From NCBI RefSeq assembly GCF_031082405.1, contig NZ_JAVHJU010000066.1, positions 49,325-113,324 on the forward strand: a stretch of DNA of 64,000 bases, written 5' to 3'. The first letter of the stretch is position 1. The number at the start of each line of letters is the position of its first letter. Origin of the DNA: Amycolatopsis sp. A133 (GTDB lineage: Bacteria > Actinomycetota > Actinomycetes > Mycobacteriales > Pseudonocardiaceae). The notes under the pieces are model-generated. The model was not told the DNA's origin. It saw only the letters and a program-made list of their open reading frames with translations, and did not search any database. Positions 19,184 through 29,900 of this stretch are shown here, piece by piece. The position numbers and the translations under genes were made by a program.

Positions 19184-19853
19184 CCGCGGTCACCACGCGG
19201 TAACCGGCACCGCGGACCGTCCGGATGGTCTCGGCGCCGAACGGAACGTCGATCTTCCGCCGCAGCGCGCTCACGTGCACCTCCACCAGGTTGGCGGTCG
19301 CGGAAGCGGCGAAGTCCCACAGGTTGTCGAGCAGTTCGGCCTTGGTGACGACCTGCCCCGGCCGCTGCATGAGGTAAGCGAGCAAGGCGAATTCCTTGCC
19401 GGTGAGCGTGATGTCGGTGCTGCCGCGCCGGCAGGTCCGGCCGGCCTGGTCGAGTTCGAGGTCCCCCAGTTTGAGGACGCCCGCCCGGGTGGCTCCTCCG
19501 CGCCGGATGAGGGCACGCAGCCGCGAGAGCAGTACGCCGTAGGAGAAGGGCTTGGGCAGGAAGTCGTCGGCCCCGGTGTCGAGGGCCTCGATCTCGTCGT
19601 CTTCGCCGTCCTTGGCGGTGAGCATGAGGATGGGGGTGCTGTTGCCCTGGTCCCGCAGCCGGCGGCAGACGCGGTAGCCGTTCAGCCCGGGCAGCATGAT
19701 GTCGAGGATGATGGCGGAGTAGGGATGTTCGGTGGCGTGCCACAGCGCATCCCGCCCGTTGTGGGCAACATCGACGGCGTACCCCTCGGCCGTGAGCCCG
19801 GCCCGCAGCGCCTCGGCCAGCCGCCGTTCATCCTCGACGAGCAAGATCCGCAC
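19176..19853 (-). CDS. OmpR-family response regulator
   Basis: A 225-residue two-domain regulator. The receiver begins VRILLVEDERRL at GTG 19853, with the phospho-Asp in LDIMLPGLNG and the switch Lys in LPKPF. The winged-helix domain contains the KEFALLAYLMQRPGQVVTKAELLDNLWD helix-loop region and VHVSALRRKI. It is translated first and overlaps the kinase gene. Targets are unknown. Confidence 0.93.
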   Translation of the reverse strand: MRILLVEDERRLAEALRAGLTAEGYAVDVAHNGRDALWHATEHPYSAIILDIMLPGLNGYRVCRRLRDQGNSTPILMLTAKDGEDDEIEALDTGADDFLPKPFSYGVLLSRLRALIRRGGATRAGVLKLGDLELDQAGRTCRRGSTDITLTGKEFALLAYLMQRPGQVVTKAELLDNLWDFAASATANLVEVHVSALRRKIDVPFGAETIRTVRGAGYRVVTAGA

Positions 19854-20272
19854 CCACGCAACGATGCCACAGCACGCGGACACCCACAGCACGCCCGGCA
19901 GACCCCAAAGCCGCGACGAAGGCACCGTGGGGGGGTCCGGGGGGCTCGGCCCCCCGGGTAACACGACGGAGTCGAAGCGAAGCGAAGACGAAGGGGCGAC
20001 CCGCTCAACCAGCCTGGGGGTCACTGGGAGCGGGCCGCCGAGTCCTAGCTTAGAGGGCTTCCGGCGAGTTGGCTGCACCGGGTCGGAAAGTCGCACGAAT
20101 TCTTTACCAAGTTGATCTGACCGGAGATCAAGAATCCTCTGGTCAGCGGCCTCGGAGGCGGCACCGGCCGGTAGCGGAAAGTGACGAAAGTCGCTCTGGC
20201 GCGTTCCGTGCGCGCGAGCGACGCCGGTAGGGCAGGATGACGCCGCATCAGCGGGGAACGTTAGGGGACGGT
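19854..20272. other. Intergenic region upstream of the two-component genes and the ABC pair
   Basis: 419 bp between divergent operons. It holds a GC-rich hairpin repeat (19937-19957) and A-rich GAAGCGAAGCGAAGACGAAG sequence. No gene is supported. Promoters for both operons must lie here but none is clear by eye. Confidence 0.5.
19937..19957. repeat. GC-rich palindromic repeat
   Basis: CCGGGGGGC-TCG-GCCCCCCGG, a perfect 9-bp stem with a 3-nt loop. It resembles the hairpins inside the diacylglycerol kinase gene at 44280-44323 and may belong to the same dispersed family. It lies in the leader of the response-regulator operon, where it could also affect transcription. Confidence 0.55.
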
Positions 20273-21328
20273 ATGCACGACGGCAGTGGCCGGATTGTGG
20301 TGCAGAACCTGAGCAAGCGGTTCGGCGCGGTGAACGCCGTGCAGAACCTCAGCTTCACGGTCGAACCCGGTTCGGTGACGGGCTTCCTCGGCCCGAACGG
20401 CGCCGGCAAGACGACGACGTTGCGCATGTTGCTCGGGTTGGTGACACCCACTTCGGGGACGGCGACGATCAACGGGCGGCCGCACTCGCAGCTGGGGAAC
20501 CCGGCGCGGGTGGTCGGCTCGGTGCTCGAGAACGAGGGCTTCCACCCGGGCCGGACGGCGCGCAACCACCTCCGGGTGTACGCCGCCGCGATCGGGGTGC
20601 CGGACCAGCGGGCGGACGAGGTGCTCGGCCTGGTGGGCCTGGGCAGTGCCGCCGACCGGAAGGCGGGCGGGTTCTCCCTCGGCATGCGGCAGCGGCTGGC
20701 GCTGGCGACGGCGCTGCTGGGCGACCCGCAGGTGCTGGTGCTGGACGAGCCGACGAACGGCCTCGACCCCGAGGGCATCCTGTGGCTGCGCAACTTCCTG
20801 CGGTCGTACGCGCGCGAGCAGCGGCGGACCGTGCTGGTTTCGAGCCACCTGCTCAACGAGGTCGAGCAGCTGATCGACCAGGTCGTGATCATCAGCCAGG
20901 GCGTGACGCGGTACTACGGCCCGCTCGAGCAGCTGCGCAAGGGCCAGCAGTCGCGGGTGCTGGTGCAGCCGGCGGACCCGTCGGCGCTCGTGAAGGCGTT
21001 GCAGGAGAACGGTATCCAGCAGGTGTCGCCGACGCCGGACGGCCGGGTCGCGGTCGCCGGGTCCAGCGTCCAGCAGATCGGCGACCTGGCTGCGAAGGCC
21101 GGGATCGCGGTCTACGGGATGCAGGAGGAGCACGCCGACCTGGAGCGGATGTTCTTCCAGCTGACGCAGGGTCAGTACACCGGCGCGCCGGGCTACCCGC
21201 CGCCGCAGCCGCCGTACCAGCAGGGCCCGCCGCCCGGTTCCCCGCCGCCGCAGCACTACCAGCAGGGCCCGCCGTCGGGCCCGCAGCAGCAACAGCAGCA
21301 GCAGTACTGGGGAGGGCCGCAGCAGTGA
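20273..21328 (+). CDS. ABC transporter ATP-binding protein with Gln/Pro-rich tail
   Basis: A 351-residue ATPase. Walker A is GPNGAGKTT, the signature region FSLGMRQRLALA, and Walker B VLVLDEPTNGLDPEG. It starts at ATG 20273 behind AGGGGACGG. The core ends near residue 300. A tail of Gly/Pro/Gln repeats (several YQQGPP-type units and a run of seven Gln encoded by CAG/CAA) follows; such tails are common in actinobacteria but not part of the ATPase fold. It works with the permease overlapping its stop codon. The substrate is unknown. Confidence 0.92.
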   Translation: MHDGSGRIVVQNLSKRFGAVNAVQNLSFTVEPGSVTGFLGPNGAGKTTTLRMLLGLVTPTSGTATINGRPHSQLGNPARVVGSVLENEGFHPGRTARNHLRVYAAAIGVPDQRADEVLGLVGLGSAADRKAGGFSLGMRQRLALATALLGDPQVLVLDEPTNGLDPEGILWLRNFLRSYAREQRRTVLVSSHLLNEVEQLIDQVVIISQGVTRYYGPLEQLRKGQQSRVLVQPADPSALVKALQENGIQQVSPTPDGRVAVAGSSVQQIGDLAAKAGIAVYGMQEEHADLERMFFQLTQGQYTGAPGYPPPQPPYQQGPPPGSPPPQHYQQGPPSGPQQQQQQQYWGGPQQ

Positions 21329-22209
21329 TGGGCAACCTGATCAAGGCGGAGTTCCGCAAGACGCTCTCGCTGAACACGTGGTGGGTGCTGCTGATCCCGC
21401 TGGCTCTGGTGGCGTTCTGGCTGACGTTCGTGTGGGGCAAGATCACGAACGACTTCGCGGACTTCATCGGCTCCAGCGACGCTCGCGAGGTCGCGGGCGC
21501 GGTCGGCTTGGACGCGAGCAAGCTGCCGGTCGGGCTGCTGGCGTTCGCGCACGGCGTGAACATCGCGCAGCTGATCCCCGGCCTGTTCGGCGTTTTCGCG
21601 CTGGCCGGCGAGTACCGCAGCAAGACGATCACGACGACGTTCCTGACGGCGCCGAACCGGGTCACGGCGCTGACCGCGAAGATGCTGACGTACGTGGCGT
21701 GGGGCGCGATCTACGGCCTGGTGAGCTTCGGCGTCTCGGCGGTCGCGGTGATGGCGTCGGTCGATTCCGGGCGGTGGCCCAGTGCCGGCCAGTGGCTGGC
21801 CGCGCTCGGCGGGACGATCCTGGCCTCGGTGCTGGTGACGCTGTTCGGCATCGGGTTCGGCGCGGTGCTGCGCAACGTGCCGCTGGCCGTGGTGCTGTTC
21901 CTGGTGTGGTTCCTGATCGTGGAGAACGTGCTCGTCATCGCGCTCTGGGGACCGGCCGACATCCTGGGCGGCCTGCTGCCGAACGGCACCGCCAACGGGA
22001 TCGTGGGCGGGATCGCCGCGGACGCGTTCGGCATCAACTCGCTCAACCTGCCGGGCGGTGTCGACCACTGGTCGGCGCTCGGCCTGCAGCTCGCGGCGGG
22101 CGCGCCGGGCGTGATCTCGTGGTGGGCTTCGGCGCTGATCTTCTTCGCGTGGACGATGCTCTTCTTCGGCCTCGGCTGGGCGGGCAACCAGAAGCGCGAC
22201 ATCACGTAG
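21328..22209 (+). CDS. ABC-2 type transporter permease
   Basis: A 293-residue membrane protein with about six hydrophobic helices. It begins MGNLIKAEFRKTLSLNTWWV, the typical ABC-2 permease start with a cytosolic amphipathic helix. ATG 21328 overlaps the ATPase stop (TGATG), so the two are coupled. It forms an exporter with that ATPase; drug, peptide or lipid export is possible. Confidence 0.9.
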   Translation: MGNLIKAEFRKTLSLNTWWVLLIPLALVAFWLTFVWGKITNDFADFIGSSDAREVAGAVGLDASKLPVGLLAFAHGVNIAQLIPGLFGVFALAGEYRSKTITTTFLTAPNRVTALTAKMLTYVAWGAIYGLVSFGVSAVAVMASVDSGRWPSAGQWLAALGGTILASVLVTLFGIGFGAVLRNVPLAVVLFLVWFLIVENVLVIALWGPADILGGLLPNGTANGIVGGIAADAFGINSLNLPGGVDHWSALGLQLAAGAPGVISWWASALIFFAWTMLFFGLGWAGNQKRDIT

Positions 22210-22225
22210 TCCCTTCGCTGCCCGT

Positions 22226-22258
22226 GAAGGCCACCTCGAGCAGCTCGAGGTGGCCTTC
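22226..22258 (+). terminator. Terminator after the ABC-2 exporter pair
   Basis: GAAGGCCACCTCGAG pairs perfectly over 15 bp with 22244-22258, leaving a 3-nt loop. It shares the GAAGGCC...GGCCTTC frame with the terminators at 13987, 30697 and 47853. Confidence 0.85.
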
Positions 22259-22307
22259 TCGGCATTCAGGGAAATATTTTGTCGGTGGTGGCGCTTAGTG
22301 TGACAAC

Positions 22308-25300
22308 GTGACCGTCGCTCCGCCCCGCTCCCGTCAAGAGCTCCCACCCACCGAGACCGCCGGCTGGATCCGCCGGCTGTCCGCCGCGGCGTGGGAGCAC
22401 CGCGCACTCGTCGTGCTGTCGCTGCTCGCCGCCGCGTTCGGCGTCGGCGTGCAGGCCGCCACCCCGCTGCTGGTGCGCACCGCGGTGGACGACGCGGTGG
22501 CCGGGCAGACCGGCGGGCTGCCCGGGATCGCCGTTTTCCTGATCGCGCTGCAGCTGGTCGCCTTCGGCACCGCGTTCGCGCGCCGCTACCTCGGCGGGAA
22601 GCTCGCCCTCGACGTCCAGCACGACCTGCGCCAGCGCGTCTTCAACGCCGTTTCGCGGCTGGACGGCGGCAAGCAGGACGCCCTGCGCACCGGCCAGGTT
22701 GCCTCGCGCGCGATCTCCGACCTGCAGCTGGTGACCGGGATCCTGATGCAGGTCCCGCTGTCGTTCGGCTCGGTGGTCTTCGCGCTGCTGTCGTTCGTCG
22801 CGATGCTGTGGCTGTCCCCGGTGCTGACGCTGATCGCGCTGGTCGTCACGCCCGCGGTCGGCATCATCGTCACGCGCAGCCGCAAGCGCCTGTTCCCGGC
22901 CACCTGGTCGGCGCAGCAGCGCGCGGCGGACGTCGCGCAGCAGGTCGAGGAGACCGTCACCGGCGTCCGGGTGGTCAAGGGCTTCGGCCAGGAGACGCGG
23001 GAAGTCTCGAAGCTGGAAGGCACCGCGCGCAAGTTGTTCGGGGAGCGGCTGCGCGCGGCGAAGCTGTCGGCGATCCCGACGGCGACCACCGCCGCCCTGC
23101 CCGCCGCCGGCCAGGTCGCCGTGCTCGGCATCGGCGGTGTCCTGGCGCTGAACGGTTCCATCACCCTCGGCACGTTCCTGGCCTTCGCGACCTACCTCGC
23201 GACGCTGATCGGTCCCGCCCGGATGCTGTCCGGGCTGGTCGTGCAGGCCCAGCTGACCCGCGCCGGCGCCGAGCGGGTGTACGAGCTGATCGACGCGCAG
23301 CCGGAGGTCGCCGACGCGCCGGACGCGCGGCCGCTGCCGGACGGCCCGCTGGGCGTGGAGCTCGACGGCGTCCGGTTCGGCTACACCCGCAGCGATCCGG
23401 TGCTGGACGGCCTTTCGGTCACCGCGAACCCGGGCGAAACCCTCGCGCTGGTCGGCACCGCGGGCTCCGGGAAGTCGACGATCTCGCTGCTGCTGCCCCG
23501 CTTCTACGACGTGCACGAGGGCGCGGTGCGGGTCGGCGGCCTCGACATCCGCGGCGTGCCGCTGCGGCAGCTGCGGCAGGCGATCGGCGTGGTGTTCGAA
23601 GAGGCGTTCCTGTTCTCCTCGTCGATCCGGGACAACATCGCCTACGGCCGCCCGGACGCGAGCGAGGAGGAGATCGTCGCGGCGGCCAAGGCCGCGGAGG
23701 CGGACGGCTTCATCCGCGCTCTCCCGGACGGCTACGACACGCTGGTCGGCGAGCGCGGGCTCACGCTCTCGGGCGGGCAGCGGCAGCGGCTCGGGCTGGC
23801 CCGGGCCCTGATCACCGACCCGCGGATCCTCGTCCTCGACGACGCGACCTCGGCCATCGACACCGTCACCGAAGCGGCGATCCACGACACCCTGCGGTCG
23901 GTCACCGCGAGCCGGACCACCCTGCTGATCGCGCACCGGCGGTCCACCCTGGCGCTGGCCGACCGGATCGCGGTGCTGGACGAAGGCCGTGTCGTCGACG
24001 TCGGCACCGAGGCCGAGCTGATGGCGCGCTGCCCGCTGTTCCGCGAACTGGTGGCGGGCCCGGGCGACGACGTCGAAGAGAAGCACCGCTGCGAAGGCCT
24101 CGACTGCGGGCCGGGCGGGGTCACGCCGTCGCTGTGGCCGCGCGACGAGAGCCGCGACGAGGTCGACGCGCTGGCCGAAGCCGCGCGGATGCGCAGCGGC
24201 GATCCGAACAGCAGCGGGTTCGTCGGCGGGGGCGGCGGCCTCGACGTGCCGCCGACGCCGGAGCTGATCGAGGGCGTGCGCAAGCTCCCGGCCGCGGTCG
24301 ACGAGCCGCAGCTGCCGGGCGTGGACGTCACCGCGCCCGACCCGAAGTTCCGGCTGGCGGGGCTGCTGCGGCCGGTCCGCGGGCCGCTGGCCCTGGTGAT
24401 CGGGCTGGTGGCGGCGGACGCGCTGGCGTCGATCGCGCTGCCGGGGCTGTACCAGTTCGGCGTCGACCACGGCGTCCGCACCGGCGTCGAGTGGGTGATC
24501 TGGCTGGCCGCCGGCATCGGCGCGGTCGTGATCGCGGCCGACTGGCTGGTGGTGTTCGCGCAGACGCGGCTGACGTCGCGGGTGGGCGAAACGGTGCTGT
24601 ACGCGCTGCGCGTCCGCAGCTACGCACACCTGCAGCGGCTCGGGCTCGACTACTACGAGCGGGAGCTGTCGGGGAAGATCATGACCCGGATGACGACGGA
24701 CGTCGACGCGCTGTCGACGTTCCTGCAGACCGGGCTCGCCACCGCGGTGGTGAGCGCGCTGACGCTGGCCGGGATCACGGCCGCGCTGCTGGTCACCGAC
24801 GCCGGGCTGGCACTGTACGCGCTGGCGATGGTGCCGGTGCTGGCGGTGGCCACGGTGATCTTCCGGCGGTCGGCGTCGAAGGCCTACAACGAGGCCCGCG
24901 AGCGGGTCAGCGTCGTGAACGCGGACATGCAGGAGAACGTCAGCGGGTTGCGCGTCGCGCAGGCGTACACGCGCGAAGACCGCTCCGCGGAGGCGTTCGC
25001 TTCGCGCAGCGACGACTACCGGCGCTCGCGGCTGCGGGCCCAGCGGTATGTGGCGACGTACTTCCCGCTGGTGGCGCTGCTGTCGGACCTGGCGACGACG
25101 ACGGTGCTGGTGGCGGGCGCGGACCGCGTCGCGGCGGGCACGCTGTCGGCCGGTGTGCTGCTCGCGTTCCTGCTGTACCTGCAGCAGTTCTTCTCGCCGA
25201 TCCAGCAGCTGTCGGCGGTGTTCGACGGCTACCAGCAGGCGAGCGTCGGCTTGAACCGGATCGGCGACCTGCTGCGGACGCCGACGTCGGTGCCGGCGGC

Positions 25301-26054
25301 CGAGCACCCGGTGGCGGTGCCGCCCCGGCTGCGCGGCGAGGTGTCGTTCAAGGAAGTCGACTTCGCCTACACCGGCACCGAGGGCAAAGCGCTGGAGCAG
25401 TTTTCGCTGGACGTCGCGGCGGGCGAGACGGTCGCGCTGGTCGGCGCGACCGGCGCCGGGAAGTCGACGGCGGTGAAGCTGGTGGCGCGCTACTACGACG
25501 TCACGGGCGGCGAGGTCCGGATCGACGGCACGGACGTCCGCGAGTACGAGCTGGCCGGCCTGCGGCGCCGGATGGGCGTGGTGCCGCAGGAGGCCCACCT
25601 GTTCTCGGGCACGGTGGCCGACAACGTCCGCTACGGCCGCCCGTCGGCCTCCGACGCGGAGGTCGAGGCGGCGATCCGCGCGGTGGGCGCGCTCGACGGC
25701 GTCGCGGCCCTGCCGGCGGGCTTCCTGCAGCCGGTGGGCGAACGCGGCCGGTCGCTGTCGGCGGGCCAGCGCCAGCTGGTGGCCCTGGCCCGGGCGGAAC
25801 TGGTGGACCCGGACGTCCTGCTGCTCGACGAGGCGACGGCGGCCCTGGATCCGTCGACGGAGGCCGCGGTCCTGCGCGCAACGGAGACGGTCGCCCGCCG
25901 CCGCACGACGTTCGTGGTCGCCCACCGCCTGGCCACAGCGGCCCGCGCGGACCGCATCGTGGTCCTGGACCACGCCCGCATCGTCGAAACGGGAACCCAC
26001 GACGAGCTCCTGGCCGCCAAAGGCCACTACGCCCGCCTCTGGGCCCTCGGCTGA
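22308..26054 (+). CDS. Fused four-domain ABC exporter (TMD-NBD-TMD-NBD)
   Basis: A 1248-residue full ABC exporter in one chain, most like Rv0194 of M. tuberculosis (multidrug efflux). The first half has Walker A GTAGSGKST (about residue 382) and signature LSGGQRQ, but the catalytic Glu after Walker B is Asp (ILVLDDATSAID) and the Q-loop Gln is Glu. The second half has Walker A GATGAGKST (about 1045), a catalytic Glu (VLLLDEATAALD), a normal Q loop, but signature LSAGQ. This pattern makes one degenerate and one active ATP site, as in heterodimeric exporters. GTG start at 22308. The substrate is unknown. Confidence 0.92.
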   Translation: MTVAPPRSRQELPPTETAGWIRRLSAAAWEHRALVVLSLLAAAFGVGVQAATPLLVRTAVDDAVAGQTGGLPGIAVFLIALQLVAFGTAFARRYLGGKLALDVQHDLRQRVFNAVSRLDGGKQDALRTGQVASRAISDLQLVTGILMQVPLSFGSVVFALLSFVAMLWLSPVLTLIALVVTPAVGIIVTRSRKRLFPATWSAQQRAADVAQQVEETVTGVRVVKGFGQETREVSKLEGTARKLFGERLRAAKLSAIPTATTAALPAAGQVAVLGIGGVLALNGSITLGTFLAFATYLATLIGPARMLSGLVVQAQLTRAGAERVYELIDAQPEVADAPDARPLPDGPLGVELDGVRFGYTRSDPVLDGLSVTANPGETLALVGTAGSGKSTISLLLPRFYDVHEGAVRVGGLDIRGVPLRQLRQAIGVVFEEAFLFSSSIRDNIAYGRPDASEEEIVAAAKAAEADGFIRALPDGYDTLVGERGLTLSGGQRQRLGLARALITDPRILVLDDATSAIDTVTEAAIHDTLRSVTASRTTLLIAHRRSTLALADRIAVLDEGRVVDVGTEAELMARCPLFRELVAGPGDDVEEKHRCEGLDCGPGGVTPSLWPRDESRDEVDALAEAARMRSGDPNSSGFVGGGGGLDVPPTPELIEGVRKLPAAVDEPQLPGVDVTAPDPKFRLAGLLRPVRGPLALVIGLVAADALASIALPGLYQFGVDHGVRTGVEWVIWLAAGIGAVVIAADWLVVFAQTRLTSRVGETVLYALRVRSYAHLQRLGLDYYERELSGKIMTRMTTDVDALSTFLQTGLATAVVSALTLAGITAALLVTDAGLALYALAMVPVLAVATVIFRRSASKAYNEARERVSVVNADMQENVSGLRVAQAYTREDRSAEAFASRSDDYRRSRLRAQRYVATYFPLVALLSDLATTTVLVAGADRVAAGTLSAGVLLAFLLYLQQFFSPIQQLSAVFDGYQQASVGLNRIGDLLRTPTSVPAAEHPVAVPPRLRGEVSFKEVDFAYTGTEGKALEQFSLDVAAGETVALVGATGAGKSTAVKLVARYYDVTGGEVRIDGTDVREYELAGLRRRMGVVPQEAHLFSGTVADNVRYGRPSASDAEVEAAIRAVGALDGVAALPAGFLQPVGERGRSLSAGQRQLVALARAELVDPDVLLLDEATAALDPSTEAAVLRATETVARRRTTFVVAHRLATAARADRIVVLDHARIVETGTHDELLAAKGHYARLWALG

Positions 26055-26055
26055 C

Positions 26056-26179
26056 GTGCGCAAAGAGGCATCACCCGTGATCAGGAAGGCATCACGCGTG
26101 ATTGAGGAGGCATCACGCGAGATGCCCCTCCAATCACGGGTGATGCCCCTCCAGACACGCGTGATGCCCTCTTGCGCAC
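26056..26179. repeat. 21-bp-period palindromic repeat array 1, inverted arrangement
   Basis: Starts 2 nt after the stop of the ABC exporter. Units of 21 bp carry the core ATCACGCGTGAT with GGC before it in the left half and GCC after it in the right half. Left units begin near 26067 and 26088, and right units follow in inverse orientation, so the whole 124 bp is a large inverted repeat. The ends GTGCGCAA and TTGCGCAC also pair. Function unknown; related arrays occur at 43108 and 45769. Confidence 0.85.
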
Positions 26180-26223
26180 GAAGTTCGTGGCCCGGCGTGG
26201 CGGGCGCTGGGAGCATGGTGGGC

Positions 26224-26757
26224 ATGTTCGAAGAGAAGCGGGTTCCCGACCGGCAGGTCCGCGCGGCGCAGACGGAGACGACCGTCCGGGTCTACCAGGC
26301 CTGTTCGCCCGCCGTCGCCGACGTGGCGCTCGAGAAGCAGGCCTTCGAGCGGGGCGGGACGGTGCCGGTCGTACCGTCGTTCCGCTTGGCCGCCTACGGC
26401 AGCGACAACGGGCGCAAGCTCGGCCACGAGCGCGTCCTGGCGGTCGACCTCACCCGCGAAGGCTTCGAGTGGGCGCTGGCCCACCCCGGCCCGGTGCTCA
26501 TCCAGTGGGACGCCGAGCGAGACCTCGACCACACCGCGCTGAACTTCCAGGCGATCCGGCTCACCCTCAGTGGCGAGGCCGTCGACCATTACGTCGGCGA
26601 GTGGATCACCGCCATCACCGATGTGACGCCGATCGTGCGCGACATCGCCGGGCTCCTGGCCACCGATCAGCTCCACCTGGCGGTCAAGCTCGTGCCGTAC
26701 GAGCCGCCGTACCCGCTCGGCGAAGACCTGGCCCAGGCGATCGGGGCCACGGGTTAG
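26224..26757 (+). CDS. DUF4291 family protein
   Basis: A 177-residue protein that matches the DUF4291 pattern: RAAQTETTVRVYQACSPAVA near the N-terminus, then ERVLAVDLTREGFEWAL, IQWDAERDLDH and LSGEAVDHYVGEWITAITDV. No signal peptide or membrane helix. ATG 26224 was chosen; ATG 26215 gives three more residues. The family has no known function. It stands alone between a repeat array and kgd. Confidence 0.82.
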   Translation: MFEEKRVPDRQVRAAQTETTVRVYQACSPAVADVALEKQAFERGGTVPVVPSFRLAAYGSDNGRKLGHERVLAVDLTREGFEWALAHPGPVLIQWDAERDLDHTALNFQAIRLTLSGEAVDHYVGEWITAITDVTPIVRDIAGLLATDQLHLAVKLVPYEPPYPLGEDLAQAIGATG

Positions 26758-26947
26758 GGACCCTGTACCGGGTCCGGCGCTTAAGGTTCCCTTAGCACAT
26801 CTTGATCGAGTCAGTGACCGATACCCTAGTGCGCCTCGCCTCACACAGGCCGGTTCCATCACATCGCGGTCACCGAGGGGGTTAGCCTGGTAGGCGCATC
26901 ATCGGATTCAAGATCGAGATCGAGACGGATAGAGGCGAGCCCCAGCC

Positions 26948-29900
26948 GTGTCCAGCAGCAGCCCTGCGTCACAGTTCGGCCCCAATGAGTGGCTGGTCGA
27001 AGAGATGTACGACCAGTTCCTCGCCGACCCTTCCTCAGTCGATGCCGCATGGCACGACTTCTTCGCGGACTTCAAGCCGACGCAGAGCGCGCAGGCCAAG
27101 GCGGACACCGCCCGGCAGAAGCAGGCCGAAGCCAAGCCGGCGGCGAACGGCCAGGCGGCGCAGCCCTCGGCCAAGGCCGTGCAGAACGCGGAGTCGGCGG
27201 CCAAGCAGTCGGCGACGGCGTCGGCCGCCAAGCCGGCCCCCGAGAAGGCGGCCCCGGCCAAGGCGGCCCCGGCGAAGGCCGCGCCGAAGCCGGCCGCGAA
27301 GGCCGAGCCCAAGGCCGACGCCAAGCCGCAGGCCAAGGACGAGCCGGAGTCGAAGCAGCTGCGCGGTGCCGCGGCGGCCATCGCCAAGAACATGGACGCC
27401 TCGCTGAGCGTCCCCACCGCAACCAGCGTGCGCGCGGTCCCGGCGAAGCTGATGGCGGACAACCGCATCGTCATCAACAACCACCTCAAGCGCACCCGCG
27501 GTGGCAAGATCTCCTTCACGCACCTCATCGGCTACGCCATGGTGCGGGCGCTGAAGAACTACCCGAACATGAACCGGCACTACCAGCAGATCGACGGGAA
27601 GCCGTTCGCGATCACGCCGGACCACGTGAACTTCGGGCTCGCGATCGACATGAAGGGCAAGGACGGGTCCCGCAACCTCGTCGTGGCCTCGGTCAAGTCG
27701 GTCGAGGACATGTCGTTCCTGCAGTTCTGGCAGGCCTACGAGGACATCGTCAAGAAGGCCCGCAACAACAAGCTCACCGCGGACGACTTCGCCGGCACCA
27801 CGATCTCGCTGACCAACCCGGGCGGCATCGGCACCAACCACTCGGTGCCGCGCCTGCAGGCCGGCCAGGGCGCCATCATCGGCGTCGGCGCCATGCAGTA
27901 CCCGGCCGCCTTCGAGGGCACCAGCGAGAAGACGCTGGTCGACCTCGGCATCAGCAAGATCATGACGCTGACCTCGACGTACGACCACCGCATCATCCAG
28001 GGTGCGGAGTCGGGCGAGTTCCTCAAGCGCATCCACCAGCTGCTGCTCGGCGAGGACGGCTTCTACGACGACGTCTTCACCAGCCTGCGCCTGCCGTACG
28101 AGCCGATCCGCTGGGTCGCCGACATCCCGGACGGCCCGGTCGACAAGACCGCCCGCGTCATCGAGCTGATCGACGCGTTCCGGATGCGCGGCCACCTGAT
28201 GGCCGACACCGACCCGCTGAACTACCGCCAGCGCAGCCACGCGGACCTGGACGTCCTGTCCCACGGTCTCACCCTCTGGGACCTCGACCGCGAGTTCCCG
28301 GTCGGCGGCTTCGCCGGCCAGGAGCGGATGAAGCTGCGCGACATCCTGGGCGTGCTGCGCAACTCGTACTGCCGCACGGTCGGCATCGAGTACACCCACA
28401 TCCTCGACCCCGAGGAGCGCCGCTGGATCCAGGAACGCGTCGAGATCCCGCACGAGAAGCCGGACCCCGCGGTCCAGAAGTACGTGCTCTCGAAGCTGAA
28501 CGCCGCCGAGGCGTTCGAGACGTTCCTGCAGACCAAGTACGTCGGCCAGAAGCGGTTCTCCCTCGAAGGCGGCGAGACGGCGATCCCGCTGCTCGACACC
28601 ATCCTCGACAAGGCCGCCGAGCACGAGCTCGACGAGGTCGTCATCGGCATGCCGCACCGCGGCCGCCTGAACGTGCTGGCCAACATCGTCGGCAAGCCGA
28701 TCAGCCAGATCTTCCAGGAGTTCGAGGGCAACCTCGACCCGGGCCAGGCGCACGGCTCCGGCGACGTGAAGTACCACCTCGGCGCCGAGGGCAAGTACTT
28801 CCGGATGTTCGGCGACGGCGAGACGAAGGTGTCGCTGACCGCGAACCCGTCCCACCTGGAGACGGTCGACCCGGTGCTCGAGGGCATCGTCCGCGCGAAG
28901 CAGGACATCCTCGACAAGGGCGGCGAGGGCTACACCGTGCTGCCGGTCCTGATGCACGGCGACGCGGCCTTCGCGGGCCAGGGCGTCGTCGCCGAGACGC
29001 TGAACCTGTCGCTGCTGCGCGGGTACCGCACCGGCGGCACCGTGCACGTGATCGTCAACAACCAGGTCGGCTTCACGACCGCGCCGGAGCACTCGCGTTC
29101 GTCGCAGTACGCCACCGACGTCGCGAAGATGATCGGCTCGCCGATCTTCCACGTGAACGGCGACGACCCGGAGGCCGCGCACTGGGTGGCCAAGCTGGCC
29201 GTCGAGTACCGGCAGGCGTTCCACAAGGACGTCGTCATCGACCTGATCTGCTACCGCCGCCGCGGCCACAACGAGGGCGACGACCCGTCGATGACGCAGC
29301 CGGCGATGTACGACATCATCGACACCAAGCGTTCGGTGCGGAAGACCTACACCGAGTCGCTGATCGGCCGGGGTGACATCTCCGTCGAAGAGGCCGAGGC
29401 CGCGTTGCGCGACTTCTCGAGCCAGCTGGAGCACGTCTTCAACGAGGTCCGGGAGCTGGAGAAGCACCCGGCGAAGGCGAGCCCCTCGGTCGAGGAGGAG
29501 CAGCAGGTCCCGGCCAAGGTCGCGACGGCGATCACCAGCGAGACGCTGGAGCACATCGGCGACGCGTTCGTGAACGTGCCGGACGGCTTCACCCCGCACC
29601 CGCGCGTCAAGCCGGTCATGGAGCGCCGCCACAAGATGTCCCGCGAAGGCGACATCGACTGGGCGTTCGGCGAGCTGCTGGCGTTCGGGTCGCTGGCGAT
29701 GGAGGGCCGGCTGGTCCGGCTGTCCGGCCAGGACTCGCGGCGCGGCACCTTCACCCAGCGGCACTCGGTGTTCATCGACCGCAAGACGGGCCAGGAGTAC
29801 TCGCCGCTGCAGAACCTGGCCGACGGCCAGGGCCGCGTGATGATCTACGACTCGGCCCTGTCGGAGTACGCGGCCGTCGGCTTCGAGTACGGCTACTCGG

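Noticed and set aside
22266..26225. Open frame of 1319 codons on the minus strand
   Set aside because: It lies wholly opposite the ABC exporter, is low-complexity Arg/Gly/Asp-rich, and is a by-product of codon bias in very GC-rich DNA.
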